From Bradyrhizobium sp. JYMT SZCCT0180 (lineage in GTDB: Bacteria; Pseudomonadota; Alphaproteobacteria; Rhizobiales; Xanthobacteraceae): a stretch of DNA of 64,000 bases. Under the pieces are notes generated by a model that made no database searches, was not told the DNA's origin, and saw only the letters and a list, made by a program, of their open reading frames with translations. Positions 50,003-58,425 of this stretch are shown here, piece after piece (the stretch's first letter is position 1; the number at the start of each line of letters is the position of its first letter). The DNA is taken from assembly GCF_018130165.1 (NCBI RefSeq), contig NZ_JAFCLZ010000007.1:1-64000 (forward strand), given 5' to 3'. The translations under genes and the position numbers were made by a program.

Positions 50003-50680
50003 TTATCTCGCAAGTAGCGAATTTGCGAAACAAGCGAACAGCGAGGCCGGACCATGATGGATCTCGGCCGCCCCGGCCCGCCGCAGCGAACCCTCCGTGA
50101 ACCCGCCGCACAGCACGCCGATGGTTGCGATCTTCGCCTTCCCCGCAGCGATCGCGTCGTAGGGCGTGTCGCCGATCGCGACGGCCTCAACGCCTTGGAT
50201 CCCGAGCTTCTCTAGAACTACCTCGAAGATGTCCGGCGCAGGTTTCGATTCCTCGACGTCGTCAGACGACGTCGTCACCTCCACCAGTTCGGTAATGCCA
50301 GCGATTTCAAGATATTTCTCAACTTCATCCTTCTTAGCGGAAGAGGCGACGGCAATCCGAAGTCCAGCGTAGCGCACGCGTCGTAGCAAGTCCGGGACCG
50401 CCGAAAAGGGACGTACAAGCGGCAGATACTCGGTCTTGAAACGATTGCCGCGCCACTCTTCCAATTCTTTGCCGTGGTCCCGTTGTTCATCAGCGGACAG
50501 GAAGACGGGAATGAGCTTGTCCCCTCCCTTGCCTATTTGGCTTCGAGCTTGCTCGAAACTCACATCATGGCCGAACTTAAGCATGGCTTCCTGCCATGCG
50601 AGCGCGTGGAGATCGACCGAGTCCAGAAGCGTGCCGTCCAGGTCGAAGATAGCGGCTTTCGACAACTTGCAATCCTCCAT
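50003..50680 (-). CDS. HAD-superfamily hydrolase (phosphatase)
   Basis: About 225 aa. Motif I DLDGTLLDS, motif II ASSAKKDE, motif III K in ESKPAPDIF and motif IV GDTPYDAIAA are complete; the cap domain lies between I and II, as in beta-phosphoglucomutase/Gph-like enzymes. Substrate unknown. ATG at 50680 or 50713. Confidence 0.88.
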   Translation of the reverse strand: MEDCKLSKAAIFDLDGTLLDSVDLHALAWQEAMLKFGHDVSFEQARSQIGKGGDKLIPVFLSADEQRDHGKELEEWRGNRFKTEYLPLVRPFSAVPDLLRRVRYAGLRIAVASSAKKDEVEKYLEIAGITELVEVTTSSDDVEESKPAPDIFEVVLEKLGIQGVEAVAIGDTPYDAIAAGKAKIATIGVLCGGFTEGSLRRAGAAEIHHGPASLFACFANSLLAR

Positions 50681-50892
50681 AGTCGAAGCGAGCGAGTTCG
50701 CTTCCTGTGGCACGGCAAGTTACCCGCTCAGTATCGTTATTATGAACCGCACTTTGGCCGCCAAGTCCTCTATGCTGAACGGCTTCGGCAAAGATGTGTA
50801 CCGGCATCCAGCACGCCATTGTGGACGATGGCATTCTGCGTGTAGCCAGTGGTGGATAGCACCTTCCCTCGGGCTTCATGCCAAAAGGCGGT

Positions 50893-51816
50893 CTAGGCTG
50901 ACTTCCGCTGCGGTTTGGCCGCCGGCTTCTTCGCCGCAGCTTCCTTTGCCGACTTCTTGCCGGCGATCGGCATGAGCATTTCCTTCTGACCGCTTGCGAC
51001 CTTGCGCGGCTTTTTGGCCGGCTTGGAGTCCTTTGAAGCCTGTGCGCCGCCAATACTCTTGCGTAGCGCGTCCATCAGGTCGACGACGTTCTCTCCACGG
51101 GGGCGCTCTTTCGCAGTGATCGGTTTGCCGGCGCGCTTCTGGTTGATGAGGTCAATGAGGGCCGTTTCATACTGGTCTTCGAACTTGTCCGGCTCGAAGT
51201 GGCCCGCCTTCTGATTGACGATGTGCTTGGCGAGATCAAGCATGTCCTTGGTGACTTTGACGTCCTGAATATCGTCGAAGTACTCTTTTTCCGACCGGAC
51301 TTCGTAGGGATAGCGCAGCAGCGTTCCCATCAAGCCCTTGTCCAGCGGATCGAGCGCGATGATGTGCTCCCGATTGGTTAGCACCACGCGACCGATCGCG
51401 ACCTTGTTCATCTCACGGATGGTTTCACGGATGACGGCGAAGGCGTCGTGACCGACTTTCCCATCCGGTACCAAGTAGTAGGGACGGATCAGATATCGCG
51501 GATCGATCTCGCTGCGGTCGACGAACTCGTCGATCTCGATGGTTCGTGTCGATTCCAGCGCGACATTCTCGAGCTCCTCCTTGGTCACCTCGATGTACGT
51601 ATCGGTATCGACCTTGTAGCCCTTGACGATGTCTTCGTTTTCAACTTCCTCACCCGTGTCCGCGTCCACCTTCGCGTACTTGATCCGGTGGCCGGTCTTT
51701 CGGTTGAGCTGGTTGAAGGAGACCTTTTCGGATTCCGACGTGGCGGGATAGAGCGCTACCGGACAGGTGACGAGGGAAAGACGCAAGAAGCCTTTCCAGT
51801 TAGCGCGGGGGGCCAT
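50893..51816 (-). CDS. Ku protein, non-homologous end joining
   Basis: 307 aa. Bacterial Ku core: MAPRANWKGFLRLSLVTCPV ALYPA, HRIKYAKVDADTGEEVENED IVKGY, IDEFVDRSEIDPRYLIRPYY, and a Lys/Ala-rich C-terminal tail that in other species binds DNA and LigD. It forms a homodimeric ring on broken ends. The ATG at 51816 is preferred; a TTG at 51831 is in frame. No LigD adjoins it here; a LIG-only ligase lies at 17696. Confidence 0.95.
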   Translation of the reverse strand: MAPRANWKGFLRLSLVTCPVALYPATSESEKVSFNQLNRKTGHRIKYAKVDADTGEEVENEDIVKGYKVDTDTYIEVTKEELENVALESTRTIEIDEFVDRSEIDPRYLIRPYYLVPDGKVGHDAFAVIRETIREMNKVAIGRVVLTNREHIIALDPLDKGLMGTLLRYPYEVRSEKEYFDDIQDVKVTKDMLDLAKHIVNQKAGHFEPDKFEDQYETALIDLINQKRAGKPITAKERPRGENVVDLMDALRKSIGGAQASKDSKPAKKPRKVASGQKEMLMPIAGKKSAKEAAAKKPAAKPQRKSA

Positions 51817-51962
51817 GGCTGGGAACTCCAAATACTGTTGCTGGGTTCAAGACGAACGGGCAGCCTTGGTTCCGACAGGGTGGCTTCCCAAGAAGATGAT
51901 TTTTTCTCAGACCCCAGCACAAGCGGACTCGACTTTCGTTCTCTTTATGTTCTAGTGCAGGA

Positions 51963-52358
51963 ATGATCGACCGACCTGCGAGCTGGCGCATGCCTACCCC
52001 GAAACAGATGGAAAAACTGGCCGCAGAGGCGGTCCGGAAAGCAGCGAGCCACGGTGCGGCTCCTGACCTTGCGACCCCTGCCGAATACTGGGATGCGATC
52101 CTCAAGGATCCTCAAGCAGGGACAAATGGGCTTCGATTGGCGCAACGACATCTCTCGGAAATCCAGCGCCACGTCCTGCGCGCCTCCTGCCGACGTTGCG
52201 AGCGGACTGTGGAAATCCAGACCGCCGATGCGGTCCGATCGTATGGCGGCAACGCGGTCTGGAAGGATGTCGCGCAGCGGCTGCTGGACAACATCTGCCA
52301 ACAGCGCACCGGCCGGCTTGAAGAAGACGGCTGCTGGCCGGCGTTCGATGCGACTTAG
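51963..52358 (+). CDS. Conserved protein with one Cys pair (131 aa)
   Basis: Helical N-terminal half (PTPKQMEKLAAEAVRKAASH) and a C-terminal part with CRRCERTVEIQTADAVRSYG, GNAVWKDVAQRLLDNICQQR and GCWP. It could be half a zinc site. Next to a second Cys-pair protein at 52395; the two overlap in theme and probably in operon. Confidence 0.7.
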   Translation: MIDRPASWRMPTPKQMEKLAAEAVRKAASHGAAPDLATPAEYWDAILKDPQAGTNGLRLAQRHLSEIQRHVLRASCRRCERTVEIQTADAVRSYGGNAVWKDVAQRLLDNICQQRTGRLEEDGCWPAFDAT

Positions 52359-52394
52359 CCTTTCACCCAATTTGGTCTGCACTTGGATTTCCGA

Positions 52395-52844
52395 ATGGCG
52401 CCGAAACACCACCCAACGCCGCTTTCGGGAAGTCACCGAAAGGCTTTGACAAAGGAGCTCGGCAAGGCGCGCGCGATGACGGGTATCCTGGCTGCGCAGT
52501 CATTGGAAATGCGTTCCAAGGGCGCTGCGCTGATTCAACAGGCCGACAGGTTGCTCTGCGAAAGCTGGAACGAAAGGATGTGGAGCGATGGCGAGCCGAT
52601 CGATCCGTCACCCACCATCGACCAAGCTATCAATGGCGGCTTTCCCTGGCTGGAAATCCGCTGCTCAAGGTGCAGCGCGCGGAACGATGTCGACCTAGCG
52701 TCTCTTAGACACCCACCGACCACTTTCGTGCACGATCTCGCAAGTCGGCTGCGCTGCCGCAGGTGCGCCAAGACCGGGCGCCGCCCCTCGGCGACGTTGC
52801 TCCAGCTTAGCTGGCAGCCACGCCATCCCAAAAGCGAAGCTTAA
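52395..52844 (+). CDS. Zinc-ribbon protein (149 aa)
   Basis: CSRCSARNDVDLASLRHPPT and CRRCAKTGRRPSATLLQL form a zinc ribbon near the C-terminus; the N-terminal half is helical. Same strand as 51963 and 36 bp after it. Confidence 0.7.
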   Translation: MAPKHHPTPLSGSHRKALTKELGKARAMTGILAAQSLEMRSKGAALIQQADRLLCESWNERMWSDGEPIDPSPTIDQAINGGFPWLEIRCSRCSARNDVDLASLRHPPTTFVHDLASRLRCRRCAKTGRRPSATLLQLSWQPRHPKSEA

Positions 52845-52937
52845 ACGTGCAATCTCTACTCGGCGCCATTCGCGCGGTTCCGCATCGTGAACCAATTCAT
52901 GCGATCCCACTGCTCTCGAGGACCAGAAAAATTCCTC

Positions 52938-52962
52938 GGAACGATCCGCGCTACCGCAGGTT
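52938..52962 (+). promoter_or_regulatory. EcfG-like promoter of the hydrolase pseudogene
   Basis: GGAAC-N16-GGTT. The surrounding bases (GGAACGATCCG, ... CTGCAACATTT) match those of the promoter at 624, so the whole 5' region was duplicated with the gene. Confidence 0.5.
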
Positions 52963-53029
52963 CACTCTGCGCTGCAACATTTCCTAGGATCATCCGGATT
53001 TCGTGCACGCGCCGGAACGAGAATGATCT

Positions 53030-53400
53030 ATGACCGCAGTCCAGACTATTAAACGCCTTCGCCGATCTGTTCCAGGCCGGCGCACGACCAATTCAACTTC
53101 CATCGCGGCTGCCTCGGTTGCGATTGGAGCGTTGGCCGCGATCTGAGTCGGCGCTAATGATCCCGGACGCGTTCATGCTGCGCAATCAGTATGCTGACCT
53201 GAAAATGCTAGTTGTCATCATTGCTGGCGAGCAAGACAAGCTCATCGATATCGACACTCAGTCAGCCCGCCTGCACTCCGACGTTACCCAGTGCAAGTTT
53301 CAGAAAGTCGCGGCGAACGGCCACATGATCCAACTGCCACCGATCAGGTGATGTCAGCGATCAAGAAAGTCGCGGGCCAATCGACTGAGCTTGCCGCCTG
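53030..53400 (+). pseudogene. Alpha/beta hydrolase paralog with large internal deletion
   Basis: The start MTAVQTIKRLRRSVPGRRTT and the anchor-like Ala-rich segment are kept, then the reading stops and resumes near SALMIPDAFMLRNQYADLKM LVVIIAGEQDKLIDIDTQSA RLHSDV, the C-terminal quarter of the enzyme at 711. About 600 bp including the nucleophile are missing. Confidence 0.85.
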
Positions 53401-53441
53401 AATAGCTGGACCTAAGGCCGGGCTTGCGGCGCGCAAGAGCG

Positions 53442-53627
<186 letters not shown>

Positions 53628-53688
53628 TCAGATCGAGTGCCAGCGTTCGCTCGACAACCCGCGAAACCAGCTTTCGTTGCTGATACTA

Positions 53689-53713
53689 GGAACGGAACCC
53701 GATTGGGGCAGTT
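53689..53713 (+). promoter_or_regulatory. EcfG-like promoter
   Basis: GGAAC (53689-53693), 16 nt, AGTT (53710-53713), 20 bp before the ATG of 53733. One mismatch to the consensus. Confidence 0.4.
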
Positions 53714-53732
53714 GACCGTCCGGAGTTTCATA

Positions 53733-53987
53733 ATGTCCGATGCTGTCGACTATCTGCACGCATACGCCGTAAGAGCCATCTGTAAGGCGCGACGGATGCC
53801 GATTGGCAAGTCAAAGCGCCTTCAACGAGCAGTCGGGCGAATTTATCTGCTTTTGACCAAGGAAGCGGCTGTCGCCCCGAACGTCGATCATCTCGACGAT
53901 TTTCGAACGGCGCGCCAAGTGGAAAAGTCGATCGCCACGGAAACCGGCTCGACGATGCCGGCGATCCAGAAGTGGCCGCCTACCTGA
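53733..53987 (+). CDS. Small conserved protein (84 aa)
   Basis: MSDAVDYLHAYAVRAICKAR, MPIGKSKRLQRAVGRIYLLL and NVDHLDDFRTARQVEKSIA. Mostly helical and basic. Family unknown. A stress-type promoter match lies directly upstream. Confidence 0.6.
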   Translation: MSDAVDYLHAYAVRAICKARRMPIGKSKRLQRAVGRIYLLLTKEAAVAPNVDHLDDFRTARQVEKSIATETGSTMPAIQKWPPT

Positions 53988-54092
53988 CACCTACACCGAC
54001 TGCCGAGACGTTGGCGTTAGGAAGCAAATACTCCAAGGCCTCGAAACCTTTCGTTGAGTTTTGTTGGCAATGGCCGGCCTCTTAAAACGCCA

Positions 54093-54248
54093 ATGCGTTG
54101 TAAGCTCGCTCTTGTGGGAATCGCAAATCGGGACACATTGTTCGCTCTCTCCCACGCGGTAAAGCTGACTGGGTTCGATAATTTACGCCCGCTTTCAGAC
54201 GCGGTAGCCGGAACCATGTTTCTCGTGACTGGTTGGCGTGACGGTTGA
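54093..54248 (+). CDS. Possible small protein (51 aa)
   Basis: MRCKLALVGIANRDTLFALS, HAVKLTGFDNLRPLSDAVAG, then TMFLVTGW. No family and no clear ribosome site. The promoter-like match at 54210 for the next gene lies inside it. Confidence 0.3.
   Translation: MRCKLALVGIANRDTLFALSHAVKLTGFDNLRPLSDAVAGTMFLVTGWRDG
54210..54234 (+). promoter_or_regulatory. EcfG-like promoter
   Basis: GGAAC-N16-GGTT ending 32 bp before the ATG at 54267; same GGTT variant as at 624 and 52938. Confidence 0.4.
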
Positions 54249-54266
54249 CGCAATGAAAGCATACTG

Positions 54267-54680
54267 ATGCGCTATCTAACCAGTCGGTCACTCGTTTGTT
54301 GGATTCTTCCCTTTCTTGTTGTTTCCAGCGAGTGCATCGCTGCGCCAGAGTGCGACTCCCTCGAAACCCGGAAGGCCGTGCTCCAATTTGTCTTGGGCGA
54401 CGGCAACAATCCACTGGTTACTTATGCGGCCAAGAATTCAACGGCCGGTAAGGCGTCGGCTGACGCGACCTCGCAACATTCAAAAAGCGAAAAGCCTCTG
54501 TATCAGCTCGGTCAGAGAATAGTTACGACCTCAACGAGCAAGGACAAGCTGACGGTGAAATGCAGTGGCGGGATTTCGGCCGCCGTCGGCGATATTAAAG
54601 CGACGAAAGAAGTGACTTTCACCGTCCAGCAGTCGTCCGACGGCCAGACTTCCGTCTCCGTTGATCCGTTTCAGTTTTGA
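54267..54680 (+). CDS. Secreted hypothetical protein (137 aa)
   Basis: Signal peptide MRYLTSRSLVCWILPFLVVS SECIAA, then a mature domain with two Cys (CDSLETRKAVLQFVLGD ... VKCSGGISAAVGD) and a beta-rich, Thr/Ser/Gln-rich end (TFTVQQSSDGQTSVSVDPF). Periplasmic, possibly one disulfide. Family unknown. Confidence 0.7.
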   Translation: MRYLTSRSLVCWILPFLVVSSECIAAPECDSLETRKAVLQFVLGDGNNPLVTYAAKNSTAGKASADATSQHSKSEKPLYQLGQRIVTTSTSKDKLTVKCSGGISAAVGDIKATKEVTFTVQQSSDGQTSVSVDPFQF

Positions 54681-54832
54681 CTCCTGCTAAAGCCTCATTT
54701 CAGATTGGGGGCACGGGTTAGTGGCGCACTGGCTCCAACCGGCGGTCTTCATGGCGTAAAGGCCCACGGCGAGACGTTCGCTGAGCACTGTTTCAGTCCT
54801 GCCGACCGGCCATACCTATTGCTGCGAAAGCA

Positions 54833-55141
54833 TTAGCGATTCTGCCATGCCAACCTTAGCCGCTCCCACTTTGTTTCCATCCAGGTCAGAGATCTAACGA
54901 GAGGTTTTTGCAAGAATGGGACATCCTGCGCAATGAAAAGGAGACCGAGGGGCAGCATCCAGATACCCAACACAGGTAAGAAGCTAAAGACACCGCCAAG
55001 AATCAGCAATAAAGCGACAGTTAGACGAGCCGCGAATGAGGACGGCTTACGCAACCACTGAATGAACCGAGAGATCCTGGCCGGCACTCGCCGATTGATC
55101 ATCTCGAAATACCTATTCATCTCTTTGTAAGAGGCAGTCAT
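54833..55141 (-). CDS. Small membrane protein, FLPVLGIWMLPLGLL family (102 aa)
   Basis: A basic amphipathic N-terminus, two membrane helices (LTVALLLILGGVFSFLPVLG and LPLGLLFIAQDVPFL) and a basic C-terminal helix. Proteins with VLGIWMLPLGLL are frequent in alphaproteobacteria; function unknown. Confidence 0.8.
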   Translation of the reverse strand: MTASYKEMNRYFEMINRRVPARISRFIQWLRKPSSFAARLTVALLLILGGVFSFLPVLGIWMLPLGLLFIAQDVPFLQKPLVRSLTWMETKWERLRLAWQNR

Positions 55142-55697
55142 TTCATCTCGCTTTAGCTATCGCCCGCGCAACCATTGGGAACAACGCTAGAGCTCCAGAG
55201 TTCCGCGGGTGCAAGACGCTGTTCGAAAGCGGCCTAGCGGAAGCTGGCGACAAAACGATCTATTCCCTCGCTCAGCCCATCCGAAAGGGACATTAGCCAG
55301 GCCGCGTGCCGCCGCGTCCCTTTGCGGGGCGGCATCCCGAGCGAACTGACACAACGGTGCGCCGAACAATTGGTGGGCCGAACAACCTCATGCCGCTGCG
55401 CCGCTTGGTGCTTATGCACACACCGGCCCACGCGGTAGGCAAGATTGCACGGTTAATGAACGCCGGCGCGTGAGGCCAGGATGCCGCTGCGATACCGGCG
55501 CCGAACAGCCACTCGAGCCTGCGCTCAAACGTGCGCTACTTGAAAGCGGCGCAGCTTTCGAAGAGCCGGTGATGGCTGCAAAAGATTGGGAAACGACACA
55601 CCGGGATTGAAAAGGCACTCTACAGAGCCGGTCGCGGACTCGTCCGCGAGCACTTTCGCATAGACCGACCCGAACGCGGCGACCTAATTACCCAATT
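55142..55697. other. No supported gene
   Basis: Short frames only; none recognised. A GGAACT...CGTT pair upstream of 54833-55141 has the wrong spacing for an EcfG promoter. Confidence 0.4.
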
Positions 55698-56078
55698 TCA
55701 AGCAGCGGCGCGCCGGCGCCGGCGTTGGATCTTATGACCTACCAATTGAACAACATTCGCCGGAAGGTCCGTCGCTTCGGAATCCACCGGCGGCGTAAAC
55801 GCGACCGGCGCGATAAGCGGTTCGGCCGATGGCGTTTCAATCATGATTAGAAAATCACGGCCTTTCTCCGATATCTGCCACCCGCTGGGCTCTCGTAGCA
55901 CGTAGCCGCTGGAGAAAATATCCAATCCAGGCGCGCGTGCGGCCAGCTTCTTCATCCTTTGTGACCAATCTGCGCCGCTACAAGTGAGAACCGCAACGTA
56001 TTTCTTAAGGTCCGCAAGCGAGGCGCGCCCTTCAGGGTGTCCTGCTAAGACCTTCAAGACTGTGATCTGAAAATTCAC
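55698..56078 (-). CDS. Winged-helix-like protein, QITxLKVLAGHP family, copy 3 (126 aa)
   Basis: GTG start. NFQITVLKVLAGHPEGRASL ... GADWSQRMKKLAARAPGLDI ... GWQISEKGRDFLIMIETPS, basic end (RRRRRAAA). About 60% identical to copy 1 by eye. GTGA overlap with the stop of the preceding gene couples the two. Confidence 0.75.
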   Translation of the reverse strand: MNFQITVLKVLAGHPEGRASLADLKKYVAVLTCSGADWSQRMKKLAARAPGLDIFSSGYVLREPSGWQISEKGRDFLIMIETPSAEPLIAPVAFTPPVDSEATDLPANVVQLVGHKIQRRRRRAAA

Positions 56079-56293
56079 GCTACGCCCCGCAACCGAGACC
56101 GAGAATAGTGGTGAAAGCTAAGGGCAGGATGATTTCTGGTCCATCTGGTTACGATCAAGAAACGGGACGGATTGCCGATTTTTCCCAAGCGCGTTAAATC
56201 CGCAACATAATTGGAACCTTCCATTTTGTGCAAGTGCGTCACTTCGGCGGTGTACTTGGGGGCGGCAGCCTTAATCTTGCACACCTCGGACAT
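56075..56293 (-). CDS. Small protein before the winged-helix-like gene (72 aa)
   Basis: MSEVCKIKAAAPKYTAEVTH LHKMEGSNYVADLTRLGKIG, then an aromatic/basic end. Its last bases overlap the GTG of copy 3. A decayed copy lies in the same place before copy 1 (23220-23440). Start chosen by the onset of coding-like sequence. Confidence 0.5.
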   Translation of the reverse strand: MSEVCKIKAAAPKYTAEVTHLHKMEGSNYVADLTRLGKIGNPSRFLIVTRWTRNHPALSFHHYSRSRLRGVA

Positions 56294-56361
56294 GGCTTTG
56301 CTCTCGAGTGCCTCGTCTCGTGCCTTGCCGCCGCGCGATATGAGAATGGGCGGCGCAAGGA

Positions 56362-56565
56362 TTAGTCGGAGTCCAATCTCGCGTATCGGCGCCTTTCTAA
56401 CTCGGAGGTAAAATGGCATTTCGGACACATAAACTGAATCATCGGCCGAGACGACCAGGACGGCTTGACGATGTTCAACGCCATCGGCCACGCCTTGCAT
56501 TTTGGACATGGGATCAATACGGCATCGGGGGCGAGGTTGGGGGTTCTCATCCGATTCCACCTCAC
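56362..56565 (-). CDS. Small zinc-ribbon protein (67 aa)
   Basis: CPKC and CPKC knuckles 29 residues apart (LIPCPKCKAWPMALNIVKPS ... IQFMCPKCHF) with a polar Arg/Asp end. First gene of a minus-strand set with 56075 and 55698. Confidence 0.65.
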   Translation of the reverse strand: MRWNRMRTPNLAPDAVLIPCPKCKAWPMALNIVKPSWSSRPMIQFMCPKCHFTSELERRRYARLDSD

Positions 56566-56747
56566 CCCGCCCGTTCACACGGCTTCGCGTCGATACGCAA
56601 CTCCAGACCCGCGAGCGCCCATCCAATGCGGCATCGGCGCACCGTCACGGTGGCGTCCGCCTATACCGGCCGCTGCCCATGCGATGACAGCACCCAACAA
56701 CAGAGCCGCGGCGACGGAGAACGCGAGGATCACCGAGCACTTGCAGT

Positions 56748-57425
56748 TCATGTTGCGCTTTGCGACGCGCTCTTTCCCGCCGCATCGACCATGCGGCTGA
56801 CCTTGCCTGAAAGGGCGTCCATCGCCGCCTTTGCGTCATCGATCGTGAGGCCCTGCCTGCGCGCTTCGTCCGACGCGGTTTCGACGACGGTGGCTGCAAC
56901 CGTGGCCGCCTTGTCGATCTGCTGGCCGGCAATTTCGGCAGCCTTGCTTTTCAGGGTGTCGCTGGTTTCGCCAAGGTATGATTTTTCGATCTCGGTGTTC
57001 GGCAAGGCCGCGGCGATGCCGGCGCCGATGGCCAATCCAATGGCGCCCAATGCCAGGGGCTGTGCCTTGAACAGATCGGTCAGATTGCCCCGCACCGTGC
57101 CAAGAACATCGGCAGAATCCGGCAGGGCCTTTGCGTATTCCGAGGCCATGCGGGTCGCGGTTTCAATACCGTCGCTGCCCGTCTCACGGAGCGTGTCGGC
57201 AGCAGATACAACGCGGTCTTGTGTGGCGCTCATCGCATTCCTTGCCGCGTCCGGCAGGCGATCGAGGCCGGTCGTCTGAAGAATATCGCCAGGTGCACCT
57301 CCGGATTTGCCGGCGAACAGCCAGACCAGTCCCATTCCGATGAGAGCCGCAGAGATTGGATTACGGCGCGCTGCGTTGCCGAGGTCCTTGATAAAGTCCG
57401 AGCCTTTTTCAGTAACGTCGGTCAT
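56748..57425 (-). CDS. Membrane-associated helical protein (225 aa)
   Basis: An RRNPISAALIGMGLVWLFAG helix near the N-terminus and a second one (AQPLALGAIGLAIGAGIAAA LP) in the middle, embedded in long amphipathic Ala/Asp/Lys helices. The same RRNP...G motif and LP pattern occur in the larger protein at 58426, so they are related. Its ATG overlaps the stop of the holin-like gene (ATGA). Last gene of the operon starting at 61443. Confidence 0.75.
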   Translation of the reverse strand: MTDVTEKGSDFIKDLGNAARRNPISAALIGMGLVWLFAGKSGGAPGDILQTTGLDRLPDAARNAMSATQDRVVSAADTLRETGSDGIETATRMASEYAKALPDSADVLGTVRGNLTDLFKAQPLALGAIGLAIGAGIAAALPNTEIEKSYLGETSDTLKSKAAEIAGQQIDKAATVAATVVETASDEARRQGLTIDDAKAAMDALSGKVSRMVDAAGKSASQSAT

Positions 57426-57814
57426 CGAACCATCTCCCTCGCTGCCGCTTTGTCTCGCTCGACTTCTTCAATCAGCACAGTGGGCGCAAGCGCATCGCCC
57501 GACAGGCGGTTAAGGCCCACCACGATGAGGGCGATCGATAAGGCCGCTGCGCCGCCACCGGCGACGAGATATGCGATGGGCTCCGAAAAACCGCCTTGTA
57601 TGAGGGCAGCCGCCGCGGCAAACAACAGCAGGACAAGCGCTGGAATCATGATGACTGCCCCAGCACCCATCATTGCGGCAGCTCTCCCGGCCTGCCCGGC
57701 CTTTTCGGACAGTTCGGCGCGAGCCAGCGCGAATTCGTTTCCGATCAGCTTTGCAAGCTGACCGACCGCATCGCTGAACAGTTCCGGGATCGAACGATCA
57801 GTTCGAGAAGTCAT
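57422..57814 (-). CDS. Phage-holin-superfamily (PhageHol3_6-like) membrane protein
   Basis: 130 aa: an amphipathic N-terminal helix (SIPELFSDAVGQLAKLIGNE FALARAEL), two membrane helices (AAAMMGAGAVIMIPALVLLL and AYLVAGGGAAALSIALIVVG) and a short charged tail. In bacteria these are usually chromosomal envelope proteins beside DUF3618 and YtxH-like genes, not phage lysis genes. Confidence 0.82.
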   Translation of the reverse strand: MTSRTDRSIPELFSDAVGQLAKLIGNEFALARAELSEKAGQAGRAAAMMGAGAVIMIPALVLLLFAAAAALIQGGFSEPIAYLVAGGGAAALSIALIVVGLNRLSGDALAPTVLIEEVERDKAAAREMVR

Positions 57815-58424
57815 CGCGGTACCCTCGGTTGTCTGCTGCGGAGGAGCGACTGTCCGTTCTCAGGGCTTGCGAACTCGGGCCGTCGTCACTGGAGGAGCTC
57901 TTGAGGAACCGAACGGCTCCAAAACCCGCCAGGACCGCCAACCCAAGGAAGGCCGTGGGTTGACGGCGCGCAAAGGATTGCGCTTTCCGGACCACGTCGT
58001 TCAGGTTGCCGTTGCGGATGTGATCAGAAACTCCCTCGATCTGGGAGGCCGCCTTCCGGATGTAGGTGCCCGCGAGCGGGAGATCCGTATCGAACTCCCG
58101 TGCCGCGCGCCGCATTGTATCCGCCAGGTTGCCGACGTATTCCGCGCCGGACGATTTTTGACTGTTGACCGCGTCCTTGAGCTTGTCAGTAGCCTGAGAT
58201 GCAACATCCTTGGCCGCATCGACGAGATCGGAGGCTTGGCCCTTGATGGCGTCGGTCGAGCTTTCAGCAAGATCCTTCGCCTTGTCGGTGAGGTCTCGGC
58301 CAGCCGACATGGCCTGCTCGCTCAAACTTTTCGTTGACGCAACCGCGTCGTCAAACTTCGCTCTTGCGGAGTCCTGGCCGGAAGACGCCGTGCCTTGATG
58401 TGCAGTTCCAATGAGGTCAGCCAT
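57798..58424 (-). CDS. Amphipathic helical protein with C-terminal membrane anchor (208 aa)
   Basis: Repeated 11-residue-like amphipathic helices rich in Ala, Lys, Asp (LTDKAKDLAESSTDAIKGQA SDLVDAAKDVASQATDKLKD), like LEA/apolipoprotein-type stress proteins, then one membrane helix (RRQPTAFLGLAVLAGFGAVR FL). Overlaps the holin-like gene by 17 bp. Confidence 0.78.
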   Translation of the reverse strand: MADLIGTAHQGTASSGQDSARAKFDDAVASTKSLSEQAMSAGRDLTDKAKDLAESSTDAIKGQASDLVDAAKDVASQATDKLKDAVNSQKSSGAEYVGNLADTMRRAAREFDTDLPLAGTYIRKAASQIEGVSDHIRNGNLNDVVRKAQSFARRQPTAFLGLAVLAGFGAVRFLKSSSSDDGPSSQALRTDSRSSAADNRGYRDDFSN

Positions 58425-58425
58425 G

